From Roseibium sp. (GTDB lineage Bacteria; Pseudomonadota; Alphaproteobacteria; Rhizobiales; Stappiaceae): a stretch of DNA of 57,123 nucleotides. Below the pieces are notes generated by a model. It saw nothing but the letters and a program-made list of their open reading frames with translations, had not been told where the DNA came from and did no database searches. Shown piece after piece: positions 42,719 to 51,479 of this stretch (its first letter is position 1; the number at the start of each line of letters is the position of its first letter). Made by a program: the position numbers and the translations under genes. The DNA is taken from positions 1 to 57,123 of the forward strand of contig JAEPML010000028.1 in the NCBI GenBank assembly GCA_017643925.1, in the 5' to 3' direction.

Positions 42719-44728
42719 ATGTACTATGCTATCCTGTTCCTGCCTCTGATCGGTTTTCTGATTGCCGGCCTTTTCGGGCGCCAGATCGGAGCCAAGGCAA
42801 GCGAATATATAACCAGCGGCTTGCTTATTGTCGCTGCGCTGCTGTCCTGGATTGTGTTTTTCGGCTTTTGGCTCGGAGGTTCCGAGCTGCAGATCGTGGA
42901 ACTGTTCCGCTGGATGGATGCCGGTGACCTGAAAGTTTCCTGGTCCATTCGTGTCGACACGCTGACTGCAGTGATGCTGGTGGTGGTCAACACCGTCTCT
43001 GCGCTGGTGCATGTCTATTCGATCGGCTACATGCACCACGATCCGCATCGTCCGCGTTTTTTCGCCTATCTGTCGCTCTTCACCTTCGCGATGCTGTCGC
43101 TTGTGACCGCCGACAACCTGCTGCAGATGTTCTTTGGCTGGGAAGGCGTTGGCCTGGCGTCCTATCTCCTGATCGGCTTCTGGTATCAAAAACCTTCTGC
43201 AAACGCTGCCGCGATCAAGGCCTTCGTCGTCAACCGTGTCGGTGACTTCGGCTTCGCACTCGGCATCTTCGGCGTTTTCTACGTTTTCCAGAGCATCGAC
43301 TTCACGACGATCTTCAACGATGCCCCGTCCTTTATCAAAGGCGAGGGCGAAGCCCTGTCGTTCCTCGGATATCACCTTGATCATCAGGCGGCGATGACCG
43401 TGATCTGCCTTCTGCTCTTCATGGGGGCAATGGGCAAGTCGGCGCAGTTCCTGCTACACACCTGGTTGCCGGACGCGATGGAAGGCCCGACACCGGTCTC
43501 CGCGCTCATCCACGCTGCGACCATGGTGACGGCTGGTGTTTTCATGGTGGCGCGCCTGTCACCGCTGATGGAGCTCTCCGAAACGGCCCTGACCGTCATC
43601 ATCTTCTTCGGTGCCACGACGGCCTTCTTCGCAGCGACCGTCGGCCTGGTGCAGAACGACATCAAGCGCGTGATCGCCTATTCGACCTGTTCGCAGCTCG
43701 GCTACATGTTCGTCGCGCTCGGCGTTGGTGCCTATTCGATCGGCATTTTCCACCTGTTCACCCACGCCTTCTTCAAGGCGCTCCTGTTCCTGTGTGCAGG
43801 TTCCGTGATCCATGCCGTTTCCGACGAGCAGGACATGCGCAAGATGGGTGGCCTTCGCAAGCATATCCCGATTACCTACTGGACGATGATGATCGGTACG
43901 CTGGCCCTGACCGGTGTCGGCATTCCGCTCACGCATCTTGGGTTCGCCGGGTTCGTTTCCAAGGACGGCATCATTGAAGCGGCCTATGCTGCGGCCGGTG
44001 GCGAACACGCCAACGCGATGGCGCTCTACGGCTTCTGGCTGACGGTCATCGCGGCTGCGCTGACGTCCTTCTATTCCTGGCGCCTGACCTTCATGACGTT
44101 CCACGGTAAGCCGCGTGCTCCCGTCGATGTCATGAAGCATGTGCATGAATCACCGCTCGTGATGACCGTGCCGCTGTTCATCCTGTCCATCGGCGCTGTC
44201 CTGGCCGGTATGGTGTTCTACGGGTCGTTCTTCTATGCAGAAGAAGCCTACAATGCCTTCTGGAACGGAGCCCTGCCTGCGTTCAGCGACAATCATGTCC
44301 TTCACGACATGCATGACGTACCGATCTGGGTGAAACTTTCGCCCTTCGTCATGATGGTGCTGGGTCTGCTGGTCGCATACCAGTTCTACATCCGCTCTCC
44401 GGAGACCCCGAAGCGGTTGGCCGAACGCCATCACGGGCTGTACCAGTTCCTGCTCAACAAGTGGTATTTCGACGAGATCTACGACTTCCTCTTTGTCCGT
44501 CCTGCCATGTGGCTTGGTCGTGTCCTTTGGAAAAAGGGCGATGGCACGATCATCGACGGCTTTGGACCTAACGGTGTCGCTGCGCGCGTGCAGAACGTCA
44601 CCTCCTGGGTCGTCAGGCTGCAGACCGGATATCTTTATCACTATGCCTTTGCGATGCTAATCGGCGTTGCCGCGCTCATCACCTGGTCGATGTTCACCGG
44701 TGCGGGCACCGGCGGGGGTGCACACTAA
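42719..44728 (+). CDS. nuoL: NADH-quinone oxidoreductase subunit L
   Basis: The 669-residue antiporter-like subunit pumps protons at the far end of the membrane arm. 'FFGWEGVGLASYLLIGFWYQ' holds the key Glu, 'LLHTWLPDAMEGPTPVSALI' the broken-helix Lys/Pro region, and 'QNDIKRVIAYSTCSQLGYMF' a second conserved Lys. A long lateral helix and a final span make up the C-terminal ~100 residues. It overlaps the nuoM start by one base (TAATG). Confidence 0.97.
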   Translation: MYYAILFLPLIGFLIAGLFGRQIGAKASEYITSGLLIVAALLSWIVFFGFWLGGSELQIVELFRWMDAGDLKVSWSIRVDTLTAVMLVVVNTVSALVHVYSIGYMHHDPHRPRFFAYLSLFTFAMLSLVTADNLLQMFFGWEGVGLASYLLIGFWYQKPSANAAAIKAFVVNRVGDFGFALGIFGVFYVFQSIDFTTIFNDAPSFIKGEGEALSFLGYHLDHQAAMTVICLLLFMGAMGKSAQFLLHTWLPDAMEGPTPVSALIHAATMVTAGVFMVARLSPLMELSETALTVIIFFGATTAFFAATVGLVQNDIKRVIAYSTCSQLGYMFVALGVGAYSIGIFHLFTHAFFKALLFLCAGSVIHAVSDEQDMRKMGGLRKHIPITYWTMMIGTLALTGVGIPLTHLGFAGFVSKDGIIEAAYAAAGGEHANAMALYGFWLTVIAAALTSFYSWRLTFMTFHGKPRAPVDVMKHVHESPLVMTVPLFILSIGAVLAGMVFYGSFFYAEEAYNAFWNGALPAFSDNHVLHDMHDVPIWVKLSPFVMMVLGLLVAYQFYIRSPETPKRLAERHHGLYQFLLNKWYFDEIYDFLFVRPAMWLGRVLWKKGDGTIIDGFGPNGVAARVQNVTSWVVRLQTGYLYHYAFAMLIGVAALITWSMFTGAGTGGGAH

Positions 44729-46254
44729 TGATTGACTGGCCAATTCTGTCACTCACAACCTTCTTGCCGCTGCTCGGCGTGCTCTTCATTCTTCTGGTTC
44801 CAGGAGATGATGAAGGCAGCAAGAAGAACATCCGCATGGTCGCCCTGGTGACCACCGGTGTGACATTCCTTCTGTCTTTGTTCATCTGGGGCAATTTCGA
44901 CTACGCCAATCCGGGTTTCCAGTTCGTGGAAAGCCGGGACTGGCTTGGCGGTGATATCACCTACAAGATGGGTGTCGACGGGATTTCCGTCCTCTTCATC
45001 ATCCTGACCACGTTCCTGATGCCGTTCTGTGTGCTTGCCTCCTGGGAGAGCGTGCAGAAGCGGGTCAAGGAATACATGATTGCCTTCCTGGTTCTTGAAA
45101 CCCTGATGATCGGCGTCTTCTGCGCGCTGGACATCGTGGTGTTCTACGTCTTCTTCGAGGCCGGCCTGATCCCGATGTTCCTGATCATCGGTGTCTGGGG
45201 TGGGGCACGTCGTGTCTACGCATCCTACAAGTTCTTCCTCTACACGCTGCTTGGATCAGTGCTGATGCTGATCGCCATCATGGCGATGTACTGGAACGCC
45301 GGTACGACGGATATCGAACAGCTTCTGGCCCATTCTTTCCCGGCTGAGATGCAGACTTGGCTCTGGTTGGCGTTCTTTGCGTCCTTCGCAGTGAAAATGC
45401 CGATGTGGCCGGTGCATACCTGGCTGCCGGATGCCCACGTGGAGGCACCGACTGCCGGGTCGGTTATCCTGGCTGGTGTGCTTCTGAAGCTTGGCGGTTA
45501 CGGCTTCCTTCGGTTCTCGCTGCCCATGTTCCCGATTGCCTCGGACATGTTTGCGCCGATGATCTACACCCTGTCCGTGGTCGCGATCATCTACACCTCG
45601 CTGGTGGCGCTTGCCCAGGAAGACATCAAGAAATTGATTGCCTACTCATCCGTTGCCCATATGGGCTACGTGACCATGGGCATCTTCACCATGACCCACC
45701 AGGGCGTTCAGGGCGGCATCTTCCAGATGCTCTCGCACGGGATTGTCTCCGGTGCGCTCTTCCTGTGTGTCGGCGTCATCTATGACCGCATGCATACAAG
45801 GGAAATCGCGGCCTATGGGGGCCTGGTCAACCGGATGCCGAAATACGCGGTGGCGTTCCTGATCTTCACCATGGCGAATGTCGGCCTGCCGGGCACGTCC
45901 GGCTTTGTCGGCGAGATCCTGACGCTGATGGGTGCTTTCCAGGTCAATACCTGGGTGGCCTTCTTCGCCACGACCGGTGTGATCCTGTCCGCCGCCTATG
46001 CGCTTTATCTCTATCGCCGGGTCGTCTTCGGCGTCATCGAGAAGGAAAGCCTGAAATCGATCCTCGATCTCAATCTGCGGGAAAAGGCTATTCTGTTCCC
46101 GATGATTGCGCTGACGATCTTCTTCGGTTTCTATCCGATGGCCATTCTGGACGTGACCCAGGGCGCAGTCGACAATCTCATCACCCAGTACCAGGCAGCG
46201 ATTGCTGCCGCTGAAACAACGCAGCACGCTGCCGCCGCAGCGTTGGCTCACTAA
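44728..46254 (+). CDS. nuoM: NADH-quinone oxidoreductase subunit M
   Basis: The 508-residue antiporter-like subunit has about 14 spans. 'FYVFFEAGLIPMFLIIGVWG' carries the conserved Glu, 'MPMWPVHTWLPDAHVEAPTA' the conserved Lys-containing helix, and 'QEDIKKLIAYSSVAHMGYVT' the second Lys. The C-terminus is a short Ala-rich tail. It overlaps nuoL by one base and lies 23 nt before nuoN. Confidence 0.97.
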   Translation: MIDWPILSLTTFLPLLGVLFILLVPGDDEGSKKNIRMVALVTTGVTFLLSLFIWGNFDYANPGFQFVESRDWLGGDITYKMGVDGISVLFIILTTFLMPFCVLASWESVQKRVKEYMIAFLVLETLMIGVFCALDIVVFYVFFEAGLIPMFLIIGVWGGARRVYASYKFFLYTLLGSVLMLIAIMAMYWNAGTTDIEQLLAHSFPAEMQTWLWLAFFASFAVKMPMWPVHTWLPDAHVEAPTAGSVILAGVLLKLGGYGFLRFSLPMFPIASDMFAPMIYTLSVVAIIYTSLVALAQEDIKKLIAYSSVAHMGYVTMGIFTMTHQGVQGGIFQMLSHGIVSGALFLCVGVIYDRMHTREIAAYGGLVNRMPKYAVAFLIFTMANVGLPGTSGFVGEILTLMGAFQVNTWVAFFATTGVILSAAYALYLYRRVVFGVIEKESLKSILDLNLREKAILFPMIALTIFFGFYPMAILDVTQGAVDNLITQYQAAIAAAETTQHAAAAALAH

Positions 46255-46277
46255 GGCTTTAAGGACGAGACAGAGCT

Positions 46278-47708
46278 ATGACCCAATTGCCAGATCTCAT
46301 GCCGGTCCTTCCGGAGATCATCCTAGCCGTGGGCGCCATGGTGTTGCTGATGATCGGTGCCTTTGGTGGCAAGGGTGTCAACTATGCGGTGTTCGGGATT
46401 GCCATGGGCCTGCTCGGCGGCACTTTCCTGGTGCTGCTGTTTGCACCTGCCTACGGGGAAACATTCGGCGGATCCTTCGTTCTTGACGAATTTGCCTATC
46501 TGCTGAAGTTGCTGGTGCTCGTAGGCTCGTTCTTCGCGATCGCCATGTCCTGGGCCTACGCCAAGAGCCAGTCCTTTGATCACTTCGAGTACCCGATCCT
46601 GATCGTTCTCGCGACACTCGGCATGATGCTGATGCTGTCGGCCAACGACATGATCGCGCTTTATCTCGGTCTGGAACTGCAGAGCCTCTCGCTCTATGTC
46701 GTCGCAGCGATCAACCGCGATAGCGTGCGTTCGACCGAGGCGGGTCTGAAGTATTTTGTCCTTGGTGCGCTATCTTCCGGCATGCTGCTTTACGGCATGT
46801 CCCTGGTCTATGGCTTCTCCGGTCAGATTTCGTTTGCCGGAATTGCCGAAGTCCTGTCGCATGAAGGCGCCTCGATCGGTCTCGTGATCGGTCTGACCTT
46901 CATCCTGGCGGGTCTGGCATTCAAGATTTCGGTCGTGCCATTCCACATGTGGACGCCGGATGTCTATGAAGGTGCACCGACGCCGGTCACGGCATTCCTG
47001 GCCGCAGCCCCGAAAGTGGCCGCCATGGGCATGCTGGTGCGCATTGTGATCGAAGCCTTCCATCCGGTGACCAGCGATTGGCAACAGATTATCGTCTTCG
47101 TGTCGATTGCCTCCATGGCCCTTGGTGCCTTCGCGGCGATCGGGCAGAGCAACCTGAAACGCCTGATGGCCTATTCCTCCATCGGCCACATGGGTTACGC
47201 CCTGGTGGGCTTGGCAGCCGGTACGCAAACGGGTGTCGAGGGCGTGATCTTCTACATGTTCGCCTATCTCGGTATGACCCTCGGCGTCTTTGCCTGCATC
47301 CTCTCCATGCGCCGCAAGGACGGCATGGTTGAGGAGATCGAGGATCTGTCCGGTCTGTCACAGACCAATCTGCCGATGGCGATCCTGCTGGCGCTGCTGA
47401 TGTTCTCGCTGGCCGGTATTCCGCCGCTGATTGGTTTCTTCGGCAAGTGGTATGTCTTTGTTGCGGCTGTCGAGGCTGGCCTTTATCCGCTGGCGATCAT
47501 CGGTGTCCTGATGTCTGTTGTCGGTGCCTATTATTACCTGCGCATCGTCAAGGTGATGTTCTTCGACGAGCCGGCCGAGGCTTTCCATGCAATGCCGATG
47601 GAATTGCGGGTTGTTCTAGGCCTGTCCAGCGTTTTCGTCGTCCTGTTCTGGCTTGCGCCTGCACATGTGGTCAGTGCCACATCGGCAGCAGCAGCGTCTC
47701 TGTTCTGA
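46278..47708 (+). CDS. nuoN: NADH-quinone oxidoreductase subunit N
   Basis: The 476-residue antiporter-like subunit closes the complex I set. 'YLGLELQSLSLYVVAAINRD' has the conserved Glu, 'VVPFHMWTPDVYEGAPTPVT' the broken-helix region, and 'QSNLKRLMAYSSIGHMGYAL' the second Lys. The gene ends 7 nt before birA, so the nuo transcript continues into the next genes. Confidence 0.97.
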   Translation: MTQLPDLMPVLPEIILAVGAMVLLMIGAFGGKGVNYAVFGIAMGLLGGTFLVLLFAPAYGETFGGSFVLDEFAYLLKLLVLVGSFFAIAMSWAYAKSQSFDHFEYPILIVLATLGMMLMLSANDMIALYLGLELQSLSLYVVAAINRDSVRSTEAGLKYFVLGALSSGMLLYGMSLVYGFSGQISFAGIAEVLSHEGASIGLVIGLTFILAGLAFKISVVPFHMWTPDVYEGAPTPVTAFLAAAPKVAAMGMLVRIVIEAFHPVTSDWQQIIVFVSIASMALGAFAAIGQSNLKRLMAYSSIGHMGYALVGLAAGTQTGVEGVIFYMFAYLGMTLGVFACILSMRRKDGMVEEIEDLSGLSQTNLPMAILLALLMFSLAGIPPLIGFFGKWYVFVAAVEAGLYPLAIIGVLMSVVGAYYYLRIVKVMFFDEPAEAFHAMPMELRVVLGLSSVFVVLFWLAPAHVVSATSAAAASLF

Positions 47709-47715
47709 CGGCCGG

Positions 47716-48489
47716 ATGACACCGCGGGAAACTGAGAATCTGGCGCCGGGTGCGCCAGATTTTCGTTTTGAGGAACACGACACCGTCGGGTCGACCAACT
47801 CGCTCTGCTTTGACCGGGCTGCTGCCGGCCACCCCGGAAATCTCTGGATCCGAGCGGAGGTTCAGTCAGAAGGACGGGGCCGCCGGGGTCGCGACTGGTC
47901 TTCGCCGCGCGGCAATCTCTTTGCCAGCCTTCTGTTGATAGACCCGCAGCCGGCTGATCGGATTGGTGAATTGCCGCTCGCTGCAGCCGTTGCGCTCGCG
48001 GATGCCGTTGACAATGCAACGGGTGCGCACCAATTGGTCGACTTGAAATGGCCAAACGATCTTCTCGTCGGTGGCGCGAAGCTTTCGGGTATTCTGCTCG
48101 AGGCGGAAACGCTTTCCGATGGTCGGCAGGCTGTTGTTATCGGCTTCGGTGTGAATTGTGTTTCCCATCCACCGCTGACGCTGTATCAGGCGACAGATCT
48201 TCGAAGCCTCGGGTATCAGGTTGTTGCAGACCGTTTGTTCGAGGCCTTGTTGCCGGCCATGTCGGACTATCTTGGCCAATGGAAACAGCCAGGCGGATTT
48301 CAAACCATCCGCCGACAATGGCTCAAACGCGCCGCGCATCTGGGAAAGGAAATCTCGGTGCGCACGGCGCAAGATGAAATTACCGGCGTTTTTGCCGATC
48401 TGGACGAGCGCGGCCATCTTGTATTGAAACAGGACGATGGCCGGCAACGCACCATTTATGCAGGTGACGTGTTCTTGTCTGGTGCATAA
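47716..48489 (+). CDS. birA: Biotin--[acetyl-CoA-carboxylase] ligase, no DNA-binding domain
   Basis: The 257-residue enzyme attaches biotin to biotin carboxyl carrier proteins. The catalytic motif 'GRGRRGRDW' (residues 53-61), 'HQLVDLKWPNDLLVGGAKLS' (about 97-116, catalytic Lys) and the small C-terminal SH3-like domain are present. It lacks the N-terminal winged helix of E. coli BirA, so it is a monofunctional (group I) ligase and not a repressor. The start at 47716 lies 7 nt after nuoN with only a weak Shine-Dalgarno. A birA gene at the end of the nuo operon is a common alphaproteobacterial arrangement. Confidence 0.93.
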   Translation: MTPRETENLAPGAPDFRFEEHDTVGSTNSLCFDRAAAGHPGNLWIRAEVQSEGRGRRGRDWSSPRGNLFASLLLIDPQPADRIGELPLAAAVALADAVDNATGAHQLVDLKWPNDLLVGGAKLSGILLEAETLSDGRQAVVIGFGVNCVSHPPLTLYQATDLRSLGYQVVADRLFEALLPAMSDYLGQWKQPGGFQTIRRQWLKRAAHLGKEISVRTAQDEITGVFADLDERGHLVLKQDDGRQRTIYAGDVFLSGA

Positions 48490-48531
48490 CCGGCCCCTTG
48501 TCATCCGGACGAGGGGTAAAAGGAGCAATTC

Positions 48532-50211
48532 ATGGCTTCGGCCCAAAATAACAAGAATGACATCGTGTTTCTGCCCCTTGGCGGGGTAGGCGAAATCGGA
48601 ATGAATCTGGGTCTTTACGGCTACGGCCCCGAAGACGACCGGACCTGGCTGATCGTCGATTGCGGTGTGAGTTTCGCAGGCCCGGAACTTCCGGGCATCG
48701 ATCTGGTCCTTCCGGATATCAAGTTCCTCGAAGAAGAAGTCGACAATATTGCCGGCATGGTGATCACGCACGCGCATGAGGATCATTACGGCGGCATCTT
48801 GCACCTTTGGCCCTATCTGAAGGTGCCGGTCTATGCCACGGCCTTCACTGCCGGTTTGCTGGCCGCTAAAGCCGAGTCCGAACCGGGCGCGGAAGAGGTG
48901 CCGGTAACGGTCGTGAAACAGGGGGAGCGGCACAAGATCGGACCCTTCGACGTGGAATTTGTCGCCATGGCACATTCCATTCCCGAGCCCTGTGCGCTGG
49001 CGATCCGGACACCTGCCGGCATGGTACTGCACACCGGTGACTGGAAGATCGATCCGACACCGGGTGTCGGCTTGCCGATCGATGTCGACCGGCTGGCAGC
49101 GCTTGGCCGGGAAGGGGTCATGGCGCTGGTCTGTGACAGCACCAACGCGGTGCGCGACGGTGTCAGCCCGAGTGAGGCAGACGTGGCGGAAGCGTTGAAG
49201 GACGTCATGGCGGCGGCAAAGCACCGGATCGCTGTGACCACCTTCGCATCGAACGTCGCGCGCATCCGGGCAATCTCGCTTGCTGCGGCAGCCAATGACC
49301 GTGACGTCGTGGTTGTCGGCCGCTCCATGCGGCGCGTGATCGAGGTCTCCGCCGAACTCGGTTACCTGGAGGGGCTGAAGCCCTTCCACGACGAGGAGGC
49401 GTTTGGGTACCTGCCGCGCGAAAAGGTGGTCCTGCTTTGCACCGGATCGCAGGGAGAAAACCGGGCGGCTCTGGCCCGCATCGCGGCAGGAGATCATCGC
49501 AACATCGCTCTGTCCAAGGGCGACATGGTCATTTTCTCTTCCCGGACGATCCCGGGGAACGAAAAGGCCGTTGGTGAGGTGCTCAACAACCTGGCAGACA
49601 AGGATGCGCAGATCGTCACCGACAAGGACGCGCTCGTGCATGTGTCGGGTCACCCGAGACGCGGCGAACTGGAGCAATTGTACAAACTGGTCGAGCCGAA
49701 AGTCGTGCTTCCCGTTCATGGCGAACCGTTGCATCTTTCCGCCCATGCTGCGTTTGCGAAGGAGCAGGGTGTTCCGGAAGTCGTGCGCGGCAAGAATGGG
49801 GACATCATCCGCCTTGTGGCGGGGAAAGCTGGGATCATCGACGAGGCTCCCTCCGGCATTCTGGTCAAGGACGGGCACATTCTGGACGACCCGGAAGTCA
49901 CGGGTGTTCGAGAACGCCGCAAATTGTCCTTTGCCGGGGCTGCCGTGGTTGCTCTGGTCGTCAATCGGTCAGGGGACCTGCTGGACGACCCGGACGTGAC
50001 GTTGCTGGGATTGCCAGACACGGACGATGATGGCGAGCCGATGGAGGACATCGTGACCAAGGCCGTGATTGGAGCGGTGACCAGCATTCCCAAGGCCCGG
50101 CGCAAGGACAAGAACCTGGTCGGCGAAGCCGCCAGGCGGGCAGCACGCTCGGAGATCCTGGACGTGTGGGGCAAAAAGACGCTCTGCAAGGTGATGGTGA
50201 CCCAACTATAA
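48532..50211 (+). CDS. rnj: Ribonuclease J
   Basis: The 559-residue metallo-beta-lactamase/beta-CASP ribonuclease has both endonuclease and 5'-3' exonuclease activity in studied homologues and takes part in rRNA and mRNA maturation. The zinc motif is 'THAHEDHYGG' with His80, His82, Asp84 and His85. Further motifs are 'LHTGDWKIDPTP', 'FASNVARI' in the beta-CASP part, and 'HVSGHPRRGELEQLY' (about 367-381). The C-terminal ~120 residues form the RNase J dimerisation domain. AAAGGAG precedes the ATG by 6 nt. Confidence 0.95.
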   Translation: MASAQNNKNDIVFLPLGGVGEIGMNLGLYGYGPEDDRTWLIVDCGVSFAGPELPGIDLVLPDIKFLEEEVDNIAGMVITHAHEDHYGGILHLWPYLKVPVYATAFTAGLLAAKAESEPGAEEVPVTVVKQGERHKIGPFDVEFVAMAHSIPEPCALAIRTPAGMVLHTGDWKIDPTPGVGLPIDVDRLAALGREGVMALVCDSTNAVRDGVSPSEADVAEALKDVMAAAKHRIAVTTFASNVARIRAISLAAAANDRDVVVVGRSMRRVIEVSAELGYLEGLKPFHDEEAFGYLPREKVVLLCTGSQGENRAALARIAAGDHRNIALSKGDMVIFSSRTIPGNEKAVGEVLNNLADKDAQIVTDKDALVHVSGHPRRGELEQLYKLVEPKVVLPVHGEPLHLSAHAAFAKEQGVPEVVRGKNGDIIRLVAGKAGIIDEAPSGILVKDGHILDDPEVTGVRERRKLSFAGAAVVALVVNRSGDLLDDPDVTLLGLPDTDDDGEPMEDIVTKAVIGAVTSIPKARRKDKNLVGEAARRAARSEILDVWGKKTLCKVMVTQL

Positions 50212-50250
50212 AGACCCTGGCAGCCGGAATGGCTCATCGGAGGAATTTGA

Positions 50251-50655
50251 ATGATTGGACGTCTCAATCACGTTGCCATAGCGGTGTCGGACATCGAAGC
50301 GGCAACCGCTGTTTATCGTGACACGCTGGGAGCAACGGTTTCAGCGAAGGAAGAACAGCCTGACCATGGCGTCAGCACCGTGTTCATCACCTTGCCGAAC
50401 ACCAAGATCGAATTGCTGGAGCCGCTGGGGGAGAGTTCCCCGATCCTGAAGTTCCTGGAAAAGAACCCGTCAGGCGGTATTCATCACGTGTGCTACGAAG
50501 TGGATGACATCATCGTAGCCAGGGACAAGCTGCTGGCTGAGGGCGCCAGGGTGCTTGGAGATGGTGAACCGAAGATCGGTGCGCACGGAAAACCGGTCCT
50601 GTTCCTGCACCCGAAAGATTTCCTCGGTACCTTGACCGAATTGGAAGAGGCATAA
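50251..50655 (+). CDS. mce: Methylmalonyl-CoA epimerase
   Basis: The 134-residue VOC-fold enzyme interconverts (S)- and (R)-methylmalonyl-CoA in propionyl-CoA breakdown. It starts 'MIGRLNHVAIAVSDIEAATA' (metal-binding His7) and holds 'GGIHHVCYEVDDI' (second metal His) and 'GKPVLFLHPKDFLGTLTEL' (metal Glu at the end). GGAGG precedes the ATG. It is the usual neighbour of the DUF1467 gene and proS in this order. No mutase gene is in the window. Confidence 0.93.
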   Translation: MIGRLNHVAIAVSDIEAATAVYRDTLGATVSAKEEQPDHGVSTVFITLPNTKIELLEPLGESSPILKFLEKNPSGGIHHVCYEVDDIIVARDKLLAEGARVLGDGEPKIGAHGKPVLFLHPKDFLGTLTELEEA

Positions 50656-50659
50656 CGGT

Positions 50660-50950
50660 ATGTCAGTGGCGTTTGGTCTTGCGATCTACTTCATGCTCTG
50701 GTGGATCATTCTCTTTGCGATCCTGCCGTTCGGGCTGCACCGGACACAGGAAGAAGCAGGTGATGTGGTTCCCGGAACAGAGGCCAGCGCCCCTCAGAAG
50801 CCGAGGTTTCTGAAGGTGATCCTTGCCACCACCGTCGTTACGACGCTGGTTTTCGGCAGTTTCATCGGGCTTCGGCAGGCAGGTTTCGGGCTGGACGATA
50901 TCCCGTTCTTACAGCCTCCAAGCAGCATCAGCAGCTCCTCAGGGAATTGA
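50660..50950 (+). CDS. DUF1467 family small membrane protein
   Basis: The 96-residue protein has two membrane spans ('GLAIYFMLWWIILFAILPFG', residues 5-24, and 'VILATTVVTTLVFGSFIGLR', about 52-71) with the DUF1467 hallmark 'FMLWWIILFAILPFGLHRTQEE'-type start, here split for brevity. The family is restricted to alphaproteobacteria and has no known function. It follows mce by 4 nt, so it is the last gene of the long nuo-birA-rnj-mce transcript. A hairpin AAGGAACG-N6-CGTTCCTT (50959-50980) follows. Confidence 0.88.
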   Translation: MSVAFGLAIYFMLWWIILFAILPFGLHRTQEEAGDVVPGTEASAPQKPRFLKVILATTVVTTLVFGSFIGLRQAGFGLDDIPFLQPPSSISSSSGN

Positions 50951-51010
50951 TTGCCGGAAAGGAACGGCTTGTCGTTCCTTGAAACGCTGAACTACACTTG
51001 TTTGCCGGTC

Positions 51011-51209
51011 AAAGAAAAAAGGCAGAGCCAAGCTCTGCCTTTCAAAAAGTTCCGCGTCTAAACTGACCCTGCTTCCCTTACCGGCTGTAAGAACAACCTG
51101 GTTGGGCGGCTGCAAACCAAAGGTGCGCCAGAGGGTCCTTCCTCCCAAGACTCAGACCGCGATGTCCTTGAGCTTCTTAGCATTTCTGCCAAGGCATTTT
51201 TTATTATTG
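51011..51209 (-). ncRNA. Candidate trans-encoded small RNA between the DUF1467 gene and proS (alpha-r9/Smr9C-like position)
   Basis: On the minus strand GTGACA-N17-TAGGTT (51244-51216) forms a plausible promoter. About 190 nt downstream a strong terminator, GGCAGAGC-TTG-GCTCTGCC followed by TTTTTT, faces the same way. Between them no credible protein is encoded, but GACCCT...AGGGTC and CCTTG...CAAGG pairings suggest structure. From memory, the alpha-r9 (Smr9C) small RNA of Sinorhizobium maps between a DUF1467-type gene and proS, which matches this slot. The 5' end is uncertain; a second possible start from AATAAT would give about 175 nt. Confidence 0.5.
51014..51043. terminator. Terminator, best on the minus strand
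   Basis: AAGGCAGAGC pairs with GCTCTGCCTT (51019-51042). The minus-strand copy ends in TTTTTT, the plus-strand copy only in TTTC, so it mainly serves the leftward small RNA and may also stop the DUF1467 transcript. Confidence 0.8.
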
Positions 51210-51355
51210 TGGTGGAACCTAGCGGATTGAATCGCGCTTGTCACCTATTTGTCGCATGTAACTTGAATTTTTTGCCGGGCTCCTTAAGGAACAACTTCGC
51301 AGTGGGTCGGAACACTCCGAAATTGAGGCGGCAAAACATCAGAAATACTCCCAAT

Positions 51356-51387
51356 TTTTGCCGATTTTGCCGCAATTTATGTATAAG
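51356..51387 (+). promoter_or_regulatory. proS promoter with repeated TTTTGCCG motif
   Basis: TTGCCG (51358-51363), an 18-nt spacer, and TATAAG (51382-51387) give a start near 51394 and an 87-nt leader. TTTTGCCG occurs at 51356 and 51365, and inverted as CGGCAAAA at 51329-51336, bracketing the -35 element. Confidence 0.5.
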
Positions 51388-51479
51388 GCGGCAGCGAGTG
51401 CGCAAAAGGCTTGTTTTTAAACGCCGCTTGCGGTTTGACTGCGCAGCAGACAGGCTCTGCCAAACTTGAGAGAATATTT

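Noticed and set aside
47866..49878. Long minus-strand frame (670 codons) opposite birA and rnj
   Set aside because: It is a shadow frame with no recognisable motif and no ribosome binding site; the plus-strand genes are certain.
50939..51148. 69-codon minus-strand frame after the DUF1467 gene
   Set aside because: It runs straight through the strong minus-strand terminator and would compete with the small RNA candidate. The composition is not protein-like.
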